Source: an uncultured Magnetospirillum sp. (lineage in GTDB: Bacteria > Pseudomonadota > Alphaproteobacteria > Rhodospirillales > Magnetospirillaceae). From it: a DNA stretch of 64,000 nucleotides. How positions within the stretch are numbered: position 1 is the stretch's first letter; every line of letters begins with the position of its first letter. The DNA is taken from the NCBI RefSeq assembly GCF_903853455.1, contig NZ_CAINTR010000049.1, forward strand, positions 18,870-82,869. Direction: 5' to 3'. The translations under genes were made by a program, and so were the position numbers. The notes beneath the pieces were generated by a model. The model was not told where the DNA came from, made no database searches, and saw nothing but the letters and a program-made list of their open reading frames with translations. Below are positions 33,565-42,760 of the stretch, piece after piece.

Positions 33565-35196
33565 CTAGTGTTGAACCGCCTCGGCTTCTCCGGTTCCGCG
33601 CGGCTGGAGGGCTTCCAGGGTTCGGGTCGGCGCCGACAGGGCCAAGGCGCGGGCGAAGGCGGTGCGGTTGGCCAGCAGCTTTTCCGCCAGTTCAAGGTCG
33701 CCCTTGACCTCGCTGCGGCGTGACGGCGGGCAGGTGTCGCGCAGCCGGTGGCGCAGGTCCGTTTCCGCCAGACCGGCGTGACGCCACACCGCCAGGGTCT
33801 CGGGCAGCTTGGCCGACTGGGTGCCGCGCGTGAGGCCGTCGACGATGGCGGCCGGCGTGGCCGTGCTGGCCGAGGTGCACAGCGCCGGCAGCACGCCCAG
33901 CCCATGCAGGGCGTAGCCCGACGGGGTGTGGAAGCGCGACCAGGTCAGGGTGATCTCGCCGTCGTTGGGCAGGCCGATCACGGTCTGGACGGTGCCCTTG
34001 CCGTAGGAGTTGGTGCCGATCACCACGGCGCGTCCGGCGTCTTGCAGGGCCGAGGCGACGATCTCGGCGGCGGAGGCGGAACGGCCGTCCACCAGGACCA
34101 CCACCGCCAGATCCTCGCCGATGTCGCCGGGATGGGCGTCGAAGGCGTTGCTGGCCTCGGGATGGCGGCCCTTGGTGGACACGATGGGGCCTTGGGCGAC
34201 GAACAGGTCCACCACCGCCACCGCCTTGTCCAGCAGGCCGCCGGGATTGCCGCGCAGGTCCAGCACGACGCCCTGCATGGCGCCGCCCAGCTTGGCGCGG
34301 GCGTCCTTCAGCAGGTTCTCCAGGCCGTAGGCGGTGCGCTGGTTGAAGCTGGTGATCTTGAACTCGGCGACGCCGCCCACCAGGGTCATGGTGACGGTCC
34401 GGGGCACGATCAGCGAGCGGCGCAGGGCGAGCTGAAGCGTCTCGGTGTCCCGCCGCACCGTCAGGGACAGGTCGCTGGCCACCGCGCCGCGCAGGCGGGC
34501 GGAAATGTCGCCGCGATCCATGGCGCGGATGGGCTCGCCGTCGATGGCCAGGATGACGTCGCCTACACGCAGGCCCGCCTTGGCCGCCGGCGTCTCCTCG
34601 ATCACCTCGACGATGCGGGCCTCGGACTCCACCATGTCGAACTTGATGCCGATGCCGCCGAAGCCGTTGCGGCTGGCCCGGTGCTCGCGGGCCTCGGCGG
34701 CGCCGGCATAGCGGGAATAGACGTCGGCCTTGCCCAGCGCCCCCTCGAACACCGCCTGATACAGCGTTTCCGCCTCGGCGTCGCGCAAGGGGACGGAGAC
34801 GGCGCGGCCGGCCTCGATGGCGGTGACGGCAAGTTTTGCCCAGCCGGCCGAATCGTCGGTCGCCGGGGCGGGGTAGTCGCCCACCACCGTGTCGGCGCCC
34901 ATCTTCGCTTCCACCATGGTCAGGCGCACCCGGTCGCCCTGCGGCGAGACGGAGACGGCGATCTCGGGATCGATCTCGGCCAGTCCGCGCAGGCCGTCGA
35001 CGGCGACGGAGGCGGCGGTGACCGCTTGCAGGTGACGTTCGACGATGGCGGTGAAGCCGAAGGCGATGGTGCGTTCGGCCTCGGCGGCGTTCCATGTCGT
35101 CGCCGCCCGTGCCGGCATGCCGAACACCGCCGCCGCCAGGATCAGGAGCGGCGGGACGAGACGCGGGATCATGCGGATGAGGGCCGGAGTCGCCAC
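33565..35196 (-). CDS. S41-family C-terminal processing protease (CtpA/Prc-like)
   Basis: About 543 residues. A hydrophobic signal segment (PRLVPPLLILAAAVFG) is followed by a region of ~170 residues without a recognised fold. A PDZ domain follows (GGIGIKFDMVE, VGDVILAIDGEPI), then the S41 peptidase domain with VVLDLRGNPGGLLDKAV. The catalytic serine is in DGRSASAAEIVA and the lysine in NSYGKGTVQT. Start choice is uncertain: the GTG at 35196 has a GGATGG upstream, the ATG at 35172 has none, and a TTG at 35235 is unlikely. The substrate is unknown. Confidence 0.86.
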   Translation of the reverse strand: MATPALIRMIPRLVPPLLILAAAVFGMPARAATTWNAAEAERTIAFGFTAIVERHLQAVTAASVAVDGLRGLAEIDPEIAVSVSPQGDRVRLTMVEAKMGADTVVGDYPAPATDDSAGWAKLAVTAIEAGRAVSVPLRDAEAETLYQAVFEGALGKADVYSRYAGAAEAREHRASRNGFGGIGIKFDMVESEARIVEVIEETPAAKAGLRVGDVILAIDGEPIRAMDRGDISARLRGAVASDLSLTVRRDTETLQLALRRSLIVPRTVTMTLVGGVAEFKITSFNQRTAYGLENLLKDARAKLGGAMQGVVLDLRGNPGGLLDKAVAVVDLFVAQGPIVSTKGRHPEASNAFDAHPGDIGEDLAVVVLVDGRSASAAEIVASALQDAGRAVVIGTNSYGKGTVQTVIGLPNDGEITLTWSRFHTPSGYALHGLGVLPALCTSASTATPAAIVDGLTRGTQSAKLPETLAVWRHAGLAETDLRHRLRDTCPPSRRSEVKGDLELAEKLLANRTAFARALALSAPTRTLEALQPRGTGEAEAVQH

Positions 35197-35257
35197 GATG
35201 CCATCCAAGTTTCGATTCGGCCAATTTAGGCGCAAGACAGCGGCGGCGGGTACATAA

Positions 35258-35290
35258 AAAAGCCGGCGACCTTTCGGGCCGCCGGCTTTT
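35258..35290. terminator. Intrinsic terminator after flgE, bidirectional
   Basis: Arms AAAAGCCGGCG and CGCCGGCTTTT (11 bp) enclose an 11-nt loop, so both strands end in a T run. It closes the fliK-flgD-flgE transcript 14 bp after the flgE stop. Confidence 0.85.
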
Positions 35291-35303
35291 CCGGTTAAGG
35301 GTG

Positions 35304-37814
35304 CTAGCGCTTGATCTGGAGCAGTTCGTCAAGCATCGAGTCGGCGGTGGTGATGATCTTGGCCGCCGCCGAATAGGCGCGCTGAACGACGATCATGGTG
35401 GTGAACTCGGTGCCGATGTCCACCGTGGAGGATTCCAGCGAGCTTGCGGCGACCGAGCCGGCGCCGGCGTTGTTGGCCTGGCGCAGGGTGTAGGCGCCCG
35501 AGACGTTGGTCTCGATCCAGCTGTTGCCGGTCAGGGATTGCAGGCCATTGGGGTTGGTGAAGGTGGCCACCGGGATCTGGAACACCGGCCGGCGGACGCC
35601 GTTGTCGAACAGCGCCGTCACCACGCCGTCCGATCCCACCGAGACACCGGAGAAGTTGCCGAACTTGGCGCCGTTCTGGTTCATGTAGGCCAACTGATAG
35701 TTGCCGCCCAGTTGGGTCATGCCGTCGGCCTGCGAGGTGCTGCCGACGAACCAGCTGATGCGCTGGTCGGCGCCGGTGCCGTTGGGGACCAGGGTCATGC
35801 TTTGGGCGCCGTTGCACCACGCCATGCCAAACTTGCCGACATTGATGGTCTGCGGCGTGCCGTCGCCGTTGAAGAGCATGGCCGGGTTGGTCTGGTTGAT
35901 GGCGTCCAGGGTGAAGGTGCCGGTGATCTGGTCCACCGACGGGATCGCCGCGCTCCACTGATGGGTCTGCGACTGGGTGCAGGAGGCCCCCAGGGTCGAG
36001 ACGTTGACGCCGGTGGACGGGCCGTTGACCTGCTGCACCATTTCCAGGGTGGCGCCGTTGGAGCGGAACAGCGGCAGCGGGCTGCCGAGGGGGACCACCG
36101 TATTGCCGGCACCGAGCGCGGGATTGGTGGTCGTGTCCCAGTTGCGCGGGTTGCGCAGCGCGTTGGCCACCAGGTTGGCGACGTCGGAGCCCGAGGTGTA
36201 GTTGGTGTTGCTGAGGTCGATCACCACTTCGTGGCCGGCGGCGGCGACGACGGTGCCGGTGGTGTCGAAGGTGACGTTCAGGCTCTTGCCGTTGACGGTG
36301 AACGACATGGACTTGCCGTTCAGGGCCAGGACGTCGGTGCGCGACGAGGCGGTGAAGTCCAGACGTCCCTGGCTGCCATAGACGTTGCCGGTGGTGTCGT
36401 AGGTGTCCATCACGGCGGCGCCGCTGGGTGCCGGCACGCCGCGCTGGGCCTCGTAGGGCTGGGTGTCGATGCCGATGTAATCGGCCGGCACCAGGGAGTA
36501 GGTATAGGCTCCCGCCGCCTTGGCGCCGACGGCGTTCACCGTGTAGTAGCCGGTATTGGCGCCGGAACTGATATAGATCGTATCGTTGGCCGTCAGGACC
36601 GGATCGGTGCCGAAGGTGACGGTGCCGGCGCCGGCATTGGCGGAGCAGCTGGTGATGGTGCTGGTGGTGGTGCCGTGGGTGATGGTGATGGAGCTGGGGC
36701 CGGCGTCGTTGGCGATGGCCGTCGAGGTCTGCATGGCGGTCTTGACCACATAGGTGCCGTTGTTGGCGGCGGCGGTGGCGGCGTTGACATTGAAGACCGT
36801 GCCGGCCGGCAATTTGCTGGCGGCGGCGGCGATGCCGTTGTGGGGCCAAGCGATGGCGCCGCCGCTGGCGAAGAATCCCATGGGGTAGGCGCCGGCCACG
36901 GTGGCGGGAGAGGCCACGGTGGTGGCGGCGCCGCCGTTGGGAGCAGCGGCGTTCGGGTTGGCGTTGCCATTGATGGTGAAGGTGGCGGTGGCTTCGTTGG
37001 CGGTGCCGGTCAGGGTGGTGGGGGTGGCGGCGTAGAAGTTGGTCTTGTCCTGGACGTCCCAGGTGTTGGCGTTGGTCTTCATCCAGTCGATGTTGAAATT
37101 GTGGGTGGCGCCCAGCGAGTCGTACATCAGCACGCTGGTCTGGTGCAGGCCGGTGGACGAGGTGACGCTGGGGTCATAGACGGTGTCGCCGGCCGGCAGG
37201 TTGGCGCCCATCTTGATCTGGGTGGTCTGGTCCGCGGTGCCGCCGATGGTCTTGAGGTTCAGCGACTTCATTTCCTGCGGATTGATGATGTTCTGGTTGA
37301 CGTAGTGGAACTGGCCGGTGCTGTCCTTGTACGCCTTCATGTAGGTGTTGCCGTCGATGACGGTTTCGCTCGGCTTGGCCGAAGCGTTGTTGTTGGTGGG
37401 GGTCAGCGGCCAACCCTGCATGTAGAAGCCGGACACGTTCTGGAGATAACCGTTCGAGTCGGTCTTGAACGACCCGGCGCGGGTATAGGCGAACTCGCCG
37501 TTGCCCGAGGTGGCCGGATCGGGGTCGCTGTTGACCACGAACATGCCTTGACCCGACAGCGCCAAGTCGGTGGAGCTGGACGTCGCCTGCAGCAGACCCT
37601 GCACGTCGATGCCGCCGCGGGGCTTGGATTGCACGCCGCCGGGCGAGTACTCGGTGACCGAGGTCTGCTGGGTCACCAAGGTCTGGAAGTTCACCTGGGT
37701 GCCCTTGTAGCCGATGGTGTTGACGTTGGAGATGTTGTCCGAGATCGCGCCCATGGCGCTGGACTGTGAGGACAGGCCAGAGACACCAGAGAATAATGCG
37801 CCGTATAAGCTCAT
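35304..37814 (-). CDS. flgE: Flagellar hook protein FlgE, unusually large
   Basis: An 836-residue hook subunit. The N-terminal rod-hook signature reads SLYGALFSGVSGLSSQSSAM and NISNVNTIGYKG. The C-terminus has the paired helix with SSVDIGTEF-like sequence (ESSTVDIGTEFTTMIVVQRA) and ends DSMLDELLQIKR. Between lies a long Gly/Ala/Thr/Asn-rich variable region, making the protein about twice the length of enterobacterial FlgE (~400). Such enlarged hooks occur in some alphaproteobacteria. It is last in the fliK-flgD-flgE operon and is followed by a strong terminator. Confidence 0.93.
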   Translation of the reverse strand: MSLYGALFSGVSGLSSQSSAMGAISDNISNVNTIGYKGTQVNFQTLVTQQTSVTEYSPGGVQSKPRGGIDVQGLLQATSSSTDLALSGQGMFVVNSDPDPATSGNGEFAYTRAGSFKTDSNGYLQNVSGFYMQGWPLTPTNNNASAKPSETVIDGNTYMKAYKDSTGQFHYVNQNIINPQEMKSLNLKTIGGTADQTTQIKMGANLPAGDTVYDPSVTSSTGLHQTSVLMYDSLGATHNFNIDWMKTNANTWDVQDKTNFYAATPTTLTGTANEATATFTINGNANPNAAAPNGGAATTVASPATVAGAYPMGFFASGGAIAWPHNGIAAAASKLPAGTVFNVNAATAAANNGTYVVKTAMQTSTAIANDAGPSSITITHGTTTSTITSCSANAGAGTVTFGTDPVLTANDTIYISSGANTGYYTVNAVGAKAAGAYTYSLVPADYIGIDTQPYEAQRGVPAPSGAAVMDTYDTTGNVYGSQGRLDFTASSRTDVLALNGKSMSFTVNGKSLNVTFDTTGTVVAAAGHEVVIDLSNTNYTSGSDVANLVANALRNPRNWDTTTNPALGAGNTVVPLGSPLPLFRSNGATLEMVQQVNGPSTGVNVSTLGASCTQSQTHQWSAAIPSVDQITGTFTLDAINQTNPAMLFNGDGTPQTINVGKFGMAWCNGAQSMTLVPNGTGADQRISWFVGSTSQADGMTQLGGNYQLAYMNQNGAKFGNFSGVSVGSDGVVTALFDNGVRRPVFQIPVATFTNPNGLQSLTGNSWIETNVSGAYTLRQANNAGAGSVAASSLESSTVDIGTEFTTMIVVQRAYSAAAKIITTADSMLDELLQIKR

Positions 37815-37829
37815 GATAGCCTCCTAGGA

Positions 37830-38666
37830 CTACTGGCCGGTCGTCGACGACGAGGTCGACGAGGTGTTGGTGGTTGCCGACTTCAGCGCGTTGATCTGCG
37901 CCATCGCGGCCTGATACTGGGCGCTGGCGGCGCTCAACTCGGCATTGGTGGTGGTGTTGTTGGTGGTGACGCTGACGATCTTGCTGGGAGTGGTGGTCAT
38001 CTTGGCGCCATTGGTGCCCGCGTCGATTTCCAGGGTGGTGCCGTTGGTGGCATCGTTGGTCACCTTGGTCACCTGCCCGGTGGTGGTGGTGGTGGTGGTC
38101 ATGGCGGTGCCGTCGGCGTTGGTGGCGCTGACCGTGAGAGTATAGATGCCGTCGTCCAGCTGCTTGCCGGAGCTGTCCTGGCCGTTCCAGCTCATGCTGT
38201 GGCTGCCCACGCTGGAGTTGCCTGTGGTCGAGTAGACGATGGCGCCGGTCGAGTCCGCGATCTGCACCTGGACGTTGCTTGCCGCCGACGGCAGGGTGTA
38301 GCTGAAGTTGGAGCTGCCATTCTGCAAGGGCAGAGAGGTGCCGGAAACTTCCACGTTCTGGCCGAGATAGGCGGTGGCCTGCGACGTCTGGTTCGCCTGT
38401 TGCAACGAGATCAGTGTCGCCAAGTTTGAGTTGGTGTTGATCTCCTGCTCGACGCTCGAATACTGGACCAACTGGCTGGTGAACTGAGTGGAGTCCATGG
38501 GCGACAGCGGGTCCTGATGCTGCAACTGAGTCGTCAGCATGGTGAGGAAGGTGTTGAAGTCGCCCGCCAGGCTGGTCTTGGCGGTCGCGGCCGTATTGGC
38601 TGCGGTAGAGCCCGCTGTGGCGGCGGCGGCAGTGGTGTTCTGGGTGGTGGATCCGACGGTGGTCAT
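37830..38666 (-). CDS. flgD: Flagellar hook capping protein FlgD
   Basis: A 278-residue hook-cap scaffold. The conserved N-terminal region reads FLTMLTTQLQHQDPLSPMDS and FTSQLVQYSSVEQ. The middle has the FlgD Ig-like fold with SMSWNGQDSSGKQLDDGIYT, and a Thr/Asn/Ser-rich tail follows. The ATG at 38666 with AGGAGA upstream is chosen; the open frame runs back to 38825 within fliK. It guides FlgE polymerisation; flgE follows by 15 bp. Confidence 0.94.
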   Translation of the reverse strand: MTTVGSTTQNTTAAAATAGSTAANTAATAKTSLAGDFNTFLTMLTTQLQHQDPLSPMDSTQFTSQLVQYSSVEQEINTNSNLATLISLQQANQTSQATAYLGQNVEVSGTSLPLQNGSSNFSYTLPSAASNVQVQIADSTGAIVYSTTGNSSVGSHSMSWNGQDSSGKQLDDGIYTLTVSATNADGTAMTTTTTTTGQVTKVTNDATNGTTLEIDAGTNGAKMTTTPSKIVSVTTNNTTTNAELSAASAQYQAAMAQINALKSATTNTSSTSSSTTGQ

Positions 38667-38676
38667 GGCGATTCTC

Positions 38677-40449
38677 CTAAACCGAGATGTCGACGCCGGA
38701 GCGAGCGCCCGGACCGGTCGATTGCGCGCCTTGCGTCGCGCCGATGGCCGCGATGTCGGGGGCGAGCCCCGCTCCACGGCCACGGCCCCTGCCGGAGCGC
38801 TGGTTGTTGTTGCCGCGGTCGGCATTCTGCTGCTGTTCGCCGCCGCGCAGGTTGAAGCTGGTGGAATTGGGTTCGGGCTTGAGGCCGGCGTCTTCCAGCG
38901 CCTTTTCCAGACCCTTGGAGTCCCTTTGCAGCAAGGCCAGGGTCTCGGGCTTGTCGGCGGTCACCGTGGTCGAGACCCGGCCGTCGACCACTTCGAGCTT
39001 GATTTCGATCTTGCCGAGGTCGAGCGGCTTCAACTGGATCTTGACGGTATCGACGCCGTCCTTGACCGCCTTGTCGATCTGGACGGTGACTTGGTTCATC
39101 ACCTGCTGCTGCAACGGCACGCGCGGGGCGCGGGCGGTCTGGGCGGCGGTCTGGGCCGAGCCGGTCTTGTCGGTGGCCTGGGTGGCGCCGACCGCAGCCA
39201 GGGCGGCGACGGGCTGCTGTTGGGCGGGTTGCTCGGTGGCGGGCGCGGTTGCCTCGATCTGGGCGGCCAGCACGGTGCTGAACGTCCGGGTCTCGTCCAC
39301 CACCGGAGCGGCCGTGGCGGCGTCGGTGGCGGCGGCGAGTGTCGAGGGATCGACCACCTGGGCGTCGGGGGTGTTGTTCTGCTGCCCGGTCTGGTCGGAA
39401 CCCGCATTGGCCCCCTGCTGCCCCTGGGCCGCCAGATCCATCTGGGCCATGGCGTTGACCGCCGTGGCGGCGTTCTGGGTCGTGGGGTCGGTGGCGGCGG
39501 CGGTCTGGTTGGTCTGAACCTTGATGTCCAGGCTGACGCCGGAGCCGGCCACCATGTTGGCGAGGTCCTGGGCCTGGGCCTGGGTGGCGTCGCTCTTGCC
39601 GCCCGCCTGAAGGCCGGCGGCCATCTGGTGCAGGTTGGTCTTGTCGATCAGGGTGCTGACCAGCTGGGTGGCGGCGTCGAGGGCGTCGTTGGCGTCGCCG
39701 GAGCTGAGATCGGCCATGATCTTCTGCTGCAGGTCGGCGACCCGCTGGCGGTCCTCCGGGCTGAGGCCGGCCAACGGATCCTTGGCGCCGGCATCGGCGG
39801 GGGTGGCGGCGGAGGGCGTCAGCAGGGCATCGGGCGAGGCCTGAGCCGGCGCGCCGGCGGCGGCGTCGGTGCCGGCGGTGGGGACCTGGACGACCTGGAC
39901 GGTCTCCTGGATGTCGATCTCGATCACCACCTGATCCTGGGCGACCGGCACAGCCACGACCGGCACGGCCTGCGGGTCCGCCTGGGCCTGCTGGGACGGG
40001 TCGCTGCCGTCGTCGGCCTGCTGCTTGTCATCCTTGGCCGTGGTGGCGGGCTTGCCGTCGTCGGTGGCGGTGGTGACGGTGGAAGGAGTATCGTCGGCCG
40101 TGGCGCTGGCGGCCGGGGCGTCGTTGTTGGCGTCCGCCTTCTTGGGCGCGGCATGGGCCGGACGCGGCCGGTCGGCCTTGGCGGGGCGCGGCGTCGCGGC
40201 GGCGGGAGCCGGATTGTCGTCGCGGGCCGCCGGCGGCCTGTCGATCGTCAGCTCCATGTGGGTGGTGGTGACGGTTTCGGACAGCAGCTTTCCGACCGGA
40301 AGGGTGTTGGCGAAGTTGTTGCCGAAGCGCTGCGTCGTCTGCTGGAGCAGCGCGACGAAGGCATCCTCCACCGACTGGGCGCCCTGGGGGGCTGCCGCCG
40401 TCATGTTCGTATCGGGAGTCAGTCGCTTGTCGATGGATTGCACGGTCAT
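38677..40449 (-). CDS. fliK: Flagellar hook-length control protein FliK
   Basis: About 590 residues. A long low-complexity N-terminal and central region is rich in Ala, Asp, Gln and Thr, typical of the molecular-ruler part. The C-terminal Flg_hook domain holds VKIQLKPLDLGKIEIKLEV and TLALLQRDSKGLEKALEDAG. It sets hook length and switches export specificity. The ATG at 40449 is close to the sigma-54 promoter at 40491-40506 and follows GGGGAC. It is the first gene of the hook operon. Confidence 0.9.
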   Translation of the reverse strand: MTVQSIDKRLTPDTNMTAAAPQGAQSVEDAFVALLQQTTQRFGNNFANTLPVGKLLSETVTTTHMELTIDRPPAARDDNPAPAAATPRPAKADRPRPAHAAPKKADANNDAPAASATADDTPSTVTTATDDGKPATTAKDDKQQADDGSDPSQQAQADPQAVPVVAVPVAQDQVVIEIDIQETVQVVQVPTAGTDAAAGAPAQASPDALLTPSAATPADAGAKDPLAGLSPEDRQRVADLQQKIMADLSSGDANDALDAATQLVSTLIDKTNLHQMAAGLQAGGKSDATQAQAQDLANMVAGSGVSLDIKVQTNQTAAATDPTTQNAATAVNAMAQMDLAAQGQQGANAGSDQTGQQNNTPDAQVVDPSTLAAATDAATAAPVVDETRTFSTVLAAQIEATAPATEQPAQQQPVAALAAVGATQATDKTGSAQTAAQTARAPRVPLQQQVMNQVTVQIDKAVKDGVDTVKIQLKPLDLGKIEIKLEVVDGRVSTTVTADKPETLALLQRDSKGLEKALEDAGLKPEPNSTSFNLRGGEQQQNADRGNNNQRSGRGRGRGAGLAPDIAAIGATQGAQSTGPGARSGVDISV

Positions 40450-40490
40450 GGTCACGTCCCCGCAAATGGGATTTGTCGCGCCAATCTCTT

Positions 40491-40506
40491 CGCAAGGGCC
40501 GGGCCA
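40491..40506 (-). promoter_or_regulatory. Sigma-54 (RpoN) promoter of fliK-flgD-flgE
   Basis: On the minus strand the sequence TGGCCCGGCCCTTGCG matches the -24/-12 consensus, with GG and GC separated by exactly 10 bp. Predicted initiation is near 40480, about 30 bp upstream of the fliK ATG. No enhancer site was identified by eye. Confidence 0.8.
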
Positions 40507-40631
40507 GTTGCCGTGGCACGGCTTAATCAGCTGATTCAAAACGATTTTATGTTTGGCGTGGGGGCCGGGAGGGCCGGAGCGGAGCCGGGGGGAGGGAAAA
40601 TTCTGCCGGGCGGCGGGAAAAGGCTGCCGGC

Positions 40632-40889
40632 CTAGAAGGAATCGTCGTCCTCATCGTCGCTGGCCAGACTCATGATGCCGACGGCCATGGCGACGCCGCC
40701 GAAGGTGACGATCAGGCCGAAGAACATCAGGGCCAGCACCTCGAAGGGATTGGCCGCTTCCATCAGCATGGCGCGGATATGGCTAAGATCGGTGGCCAGG
40801 ACCAGGACGCCGAAGGTGATCGCCGCGACCACTCCGAAAAAAAGGTGCTTCGCCAGGAATTTCAGCGGCTCCTTCTCGGTCGGGGTCAT
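40632..40889 (-). CDS. Small two-span membrane protein
   Basis: An 85-residue protein with two hydrophobic segments (about 12-32 and 48-75) and an acidic C-terminal tail (SDDEDDDSF). It lies 7 bp before the CinA-like gene in transcription terms (it is downstream of it) and probably belongs to that operon. No function is recognised. Confidence 0.65.
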   Translation of the reverse strand: MTPTEKEPLKFLAKHLFFGVVAAITFGVLVLATDLSHIRAMLMEAANPFEVLALMFFGLIVTFGGVAMAVGIMSLASDDEDDDSF

Positions 40890-40896
40890 GGCGGTC

Positions 40897-41631
40897 TTAT
40901 CCGTCGAGTATGGCGGCGGTCAGGGTGTCCGCCAGGATCCGGGTCTCGGCCATCACCCGGTCCAGCGCCGCCGCGTCGGTTCCCCGCGCCACCACCGTCA
41001 CCAGCGAGCGCCCTTCGGTGAACGAGGGGTAGCTGCCGATCTCTATCTGGGGGTGGCTGTCCTGGAGCGCGGTCAGTCCGTCGGCCAGGTCGCCCTCGCG
41101 CACCACCAAGGTCAGCGAGCGCGACAGTTGGGGCGGTCCGCCCGCCAGTCCGTCCTTGATGCCGTCGAACATGGCCTGGAGGATGCGCGGCACCCCGGCC
41201 ATGACGAAGACGTTGTCGAGGCGGAAGCCGGGGGCCTGGCTGACCGGATTGTCGATCAGGCTGGCGCCCTCGGGCATCTGGGCCATCTTGAGGCGGGCGG
41301 TGTTCAACTCGCCGGCGGCATAGCGGCTTTGCAGCCGCCGCACCGCCTCGGCGTTGCGGATCAGCGGCCGCTCGAAGGCGGCGGCCACCGCCGCGGCGGT
41401 GATGTCGTCATGGGTGGGGCCGATGCCGCCGCTGGTGAAGACGTAGGTGTGGCGGCGGCGAAGGGCGTTCAACGCCTCGACGATGGCGTCGGTGTCGTCG
41501 CGGACGATGCGCACCTCGGCCAGGGTGACGCCGCGCGCCGCCAGTTCGCCGCCCAGGAACGCCACATTGGCGTCCTGGGTCCGACCCGACAGGATCTCGT
41601 TGCCGATCACCAATATGGCGGCGGTGCTCAT
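40897..41631 (-). CDS. CinA-like N-terminal domain protein (molybdopterin-binding fold)
   Basis: A 244-residue protein starting MSTAAILVIGNEILSGRTQD, the MoaB/MogA-like fold at the N-terminus of CinA. The signature FTSGGIGPTHDDITA is present. It lacks the C-terminal nicotinamide-nucleotide amidase domain of full CinA, as in many alphaproteobacteria where the two are separate. The ATG at 41631 overlaps the upstream stop as ATGA with GAGGG before it. Confidence 0.87.
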   Translation of the reverse strand: MSTAAILVIGNEILSGRTQDANVAFLGGELAARGVTLAEVRIVRDDTDAIVEALNALRRRHTYVFTSGGIGPTHDDITAAAVAAAFERPLIRNAEAVRRLQSRYAAGELNTARLKMAQMPEGASLIDNPVSQAPGFRLDNVFVMAGVPRILQAMFDGIKDGLAGGPPQLSRSLTLVVREGDLADGLTALQDSHPQIEIGSYPSFTEGRSLVTVVARGTDAAALDRVMAETRILADTLTAAILDG

Positions 41632-42611
41632 ACCCATTCCCTCAGGACGGCGACCAGCGGGATGTCGGCCGGCGGCATGGGCAGGTCGGCGAGGCGCGGG
41701 GCGCGGACCCAGCGCAACTCTTGGCCTTCGCGGGGGGCGGGGCTGCCCTTCCACACCCGGACCACGTAAAGCGGCATCAGCAGATGAAAGGTGTCGTAGT
41801 CGTGCGAGGCGAAGGCCACCGGCGCCAGACAGCTTTCGGTGACGTCGATGCCCAACTCCTCCTCCAGCTCGCGGATCAGGGCCAGCTCCGGGGTCTCGCC
41901 GTCATGCACCTTGCCGCCGGGAAACTCCCACAGTCCGGCCATGGTCTTGCCGGTGGGACGCGAGGCCATCAGCACGCGGCCGTCGGCGTCCACCAGCGCC
42001 GCCGCCACCACCAGCAGGATGGGGCGGGTGGCCCGCGCCATCTGCCATTCGCCCTTCTTCAAGGCGAAGACCGGCGCCACCACGCTTTGGCCGCGCGCCG
42101 GCATGGCGCAGGTCTCGACCCCGGCATAGGTCAGTCCGGCCTTTTCCAGCACCCGCTTGGAGGCGGTGTTGTCGGGATGGAACGAGGCCCAGATCCGATG
42201 GTATCCCAGCGTGTCGAACAGATGGCGGATCAGGCGCTGCAAGGCTTCGGTGGCATAGCCCTGGTTCCAGAAGTCCTTGCCGATCCAGTAACCCAGCTCG
42301 GGGTCGTCGCCGCGATCCAGCCCGAAGCCGACCACGCCGATCACCACGCCGTCGATGGTGCGCTCCAAGGCCAGGGCGACGCCCTTGCCCTCGATGCGGC
42401 GGACCTCCTGGTCGGTGACGAAGCGCTTGGAATCCTCGATGGTGAAGGGATGGGGAAGGGCGGCGGTCAGGCGCACCACCTCCCAGTCGTCGAGCAGCGC
42501 CGGCAGCCGTTCGATGTCCTGCGCCGCCACCGGACGCAGCCGCAGGCGCGCCGTCAACAGGGGGTGCCCCGCCCAGACCGTTCCCGGTTGCCGGCAACCC
42601 GCTTGCGTCAT
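41628..42611 (-). CDS. Fusion of GNAT acetyltransferase and Nudix hydrolase (MutT-like)
   Basis: A 327-residue two-domain protein. Residues ~18-180 form a RimJ/RimL-type GNAT domain (LLTARLRLRPV, GYWIGKDFWNQGYATEAL, ASKRVLEKAGL). Residues ~195-327 form a MutT-type Nudix domain with a complete Nudix box beginning GGKVHDGETPELALIRELEE, near residues 231-253. The Nudix part resembles 8-oxo-dGTP diphosphatase. The frame is continuous with no stop between the domains. The pairing may link nucleotide-pool cleaning with N-acetylation, but this is conjecture. Confidence 0.88.
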   Translation of the reverse strand: MTQAGCRQPGTVWAGHPLLTARLRLRPVAAQDIERLPALLDDWEVVRLTAALPHPFTIEDSKRFVTDQEVRRIEGKGVALALERTIDGVVIGVVGFGLDRGDDPELGYWIGKDFWNQGYATEALQRLIRHLFDTLGYHRIWASFHPDNTASKRVLEKAGLTYAGVETCAMPARGQSVVAPVFALKKGEWQMARATRPILLVVAAALVDADGRVLMASRPTGKTMAGLWEFPGGKVHDGETPELALIRELEEELGIDVTESCLAPVAFASHDYDTFHLLMPLYVVRVWKGSPAPREGQELRWVRAPRLADLPMPPADIPLVAVLREWV

Positions 42612-42760
42612 CTCACCCTCCCGACAGGACCCTCGCTCCCGTGAGGGTAACAGGCTGGGCCGGGACTGTCATGGTTGTGTTGTCGCCGTCGAACCCGATT
42701 GAAAGTCGGGCAGGCCTCACCATATTAGCATGGCGGAATATTAAGACAGGGAGGACGCCT

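Noticed and set aside
35301..37769. 822-codon plus-strand frame opposite flgE
   Set aside because: Gly/Val/His-rich shadow of flgE; no start signal and no domain.
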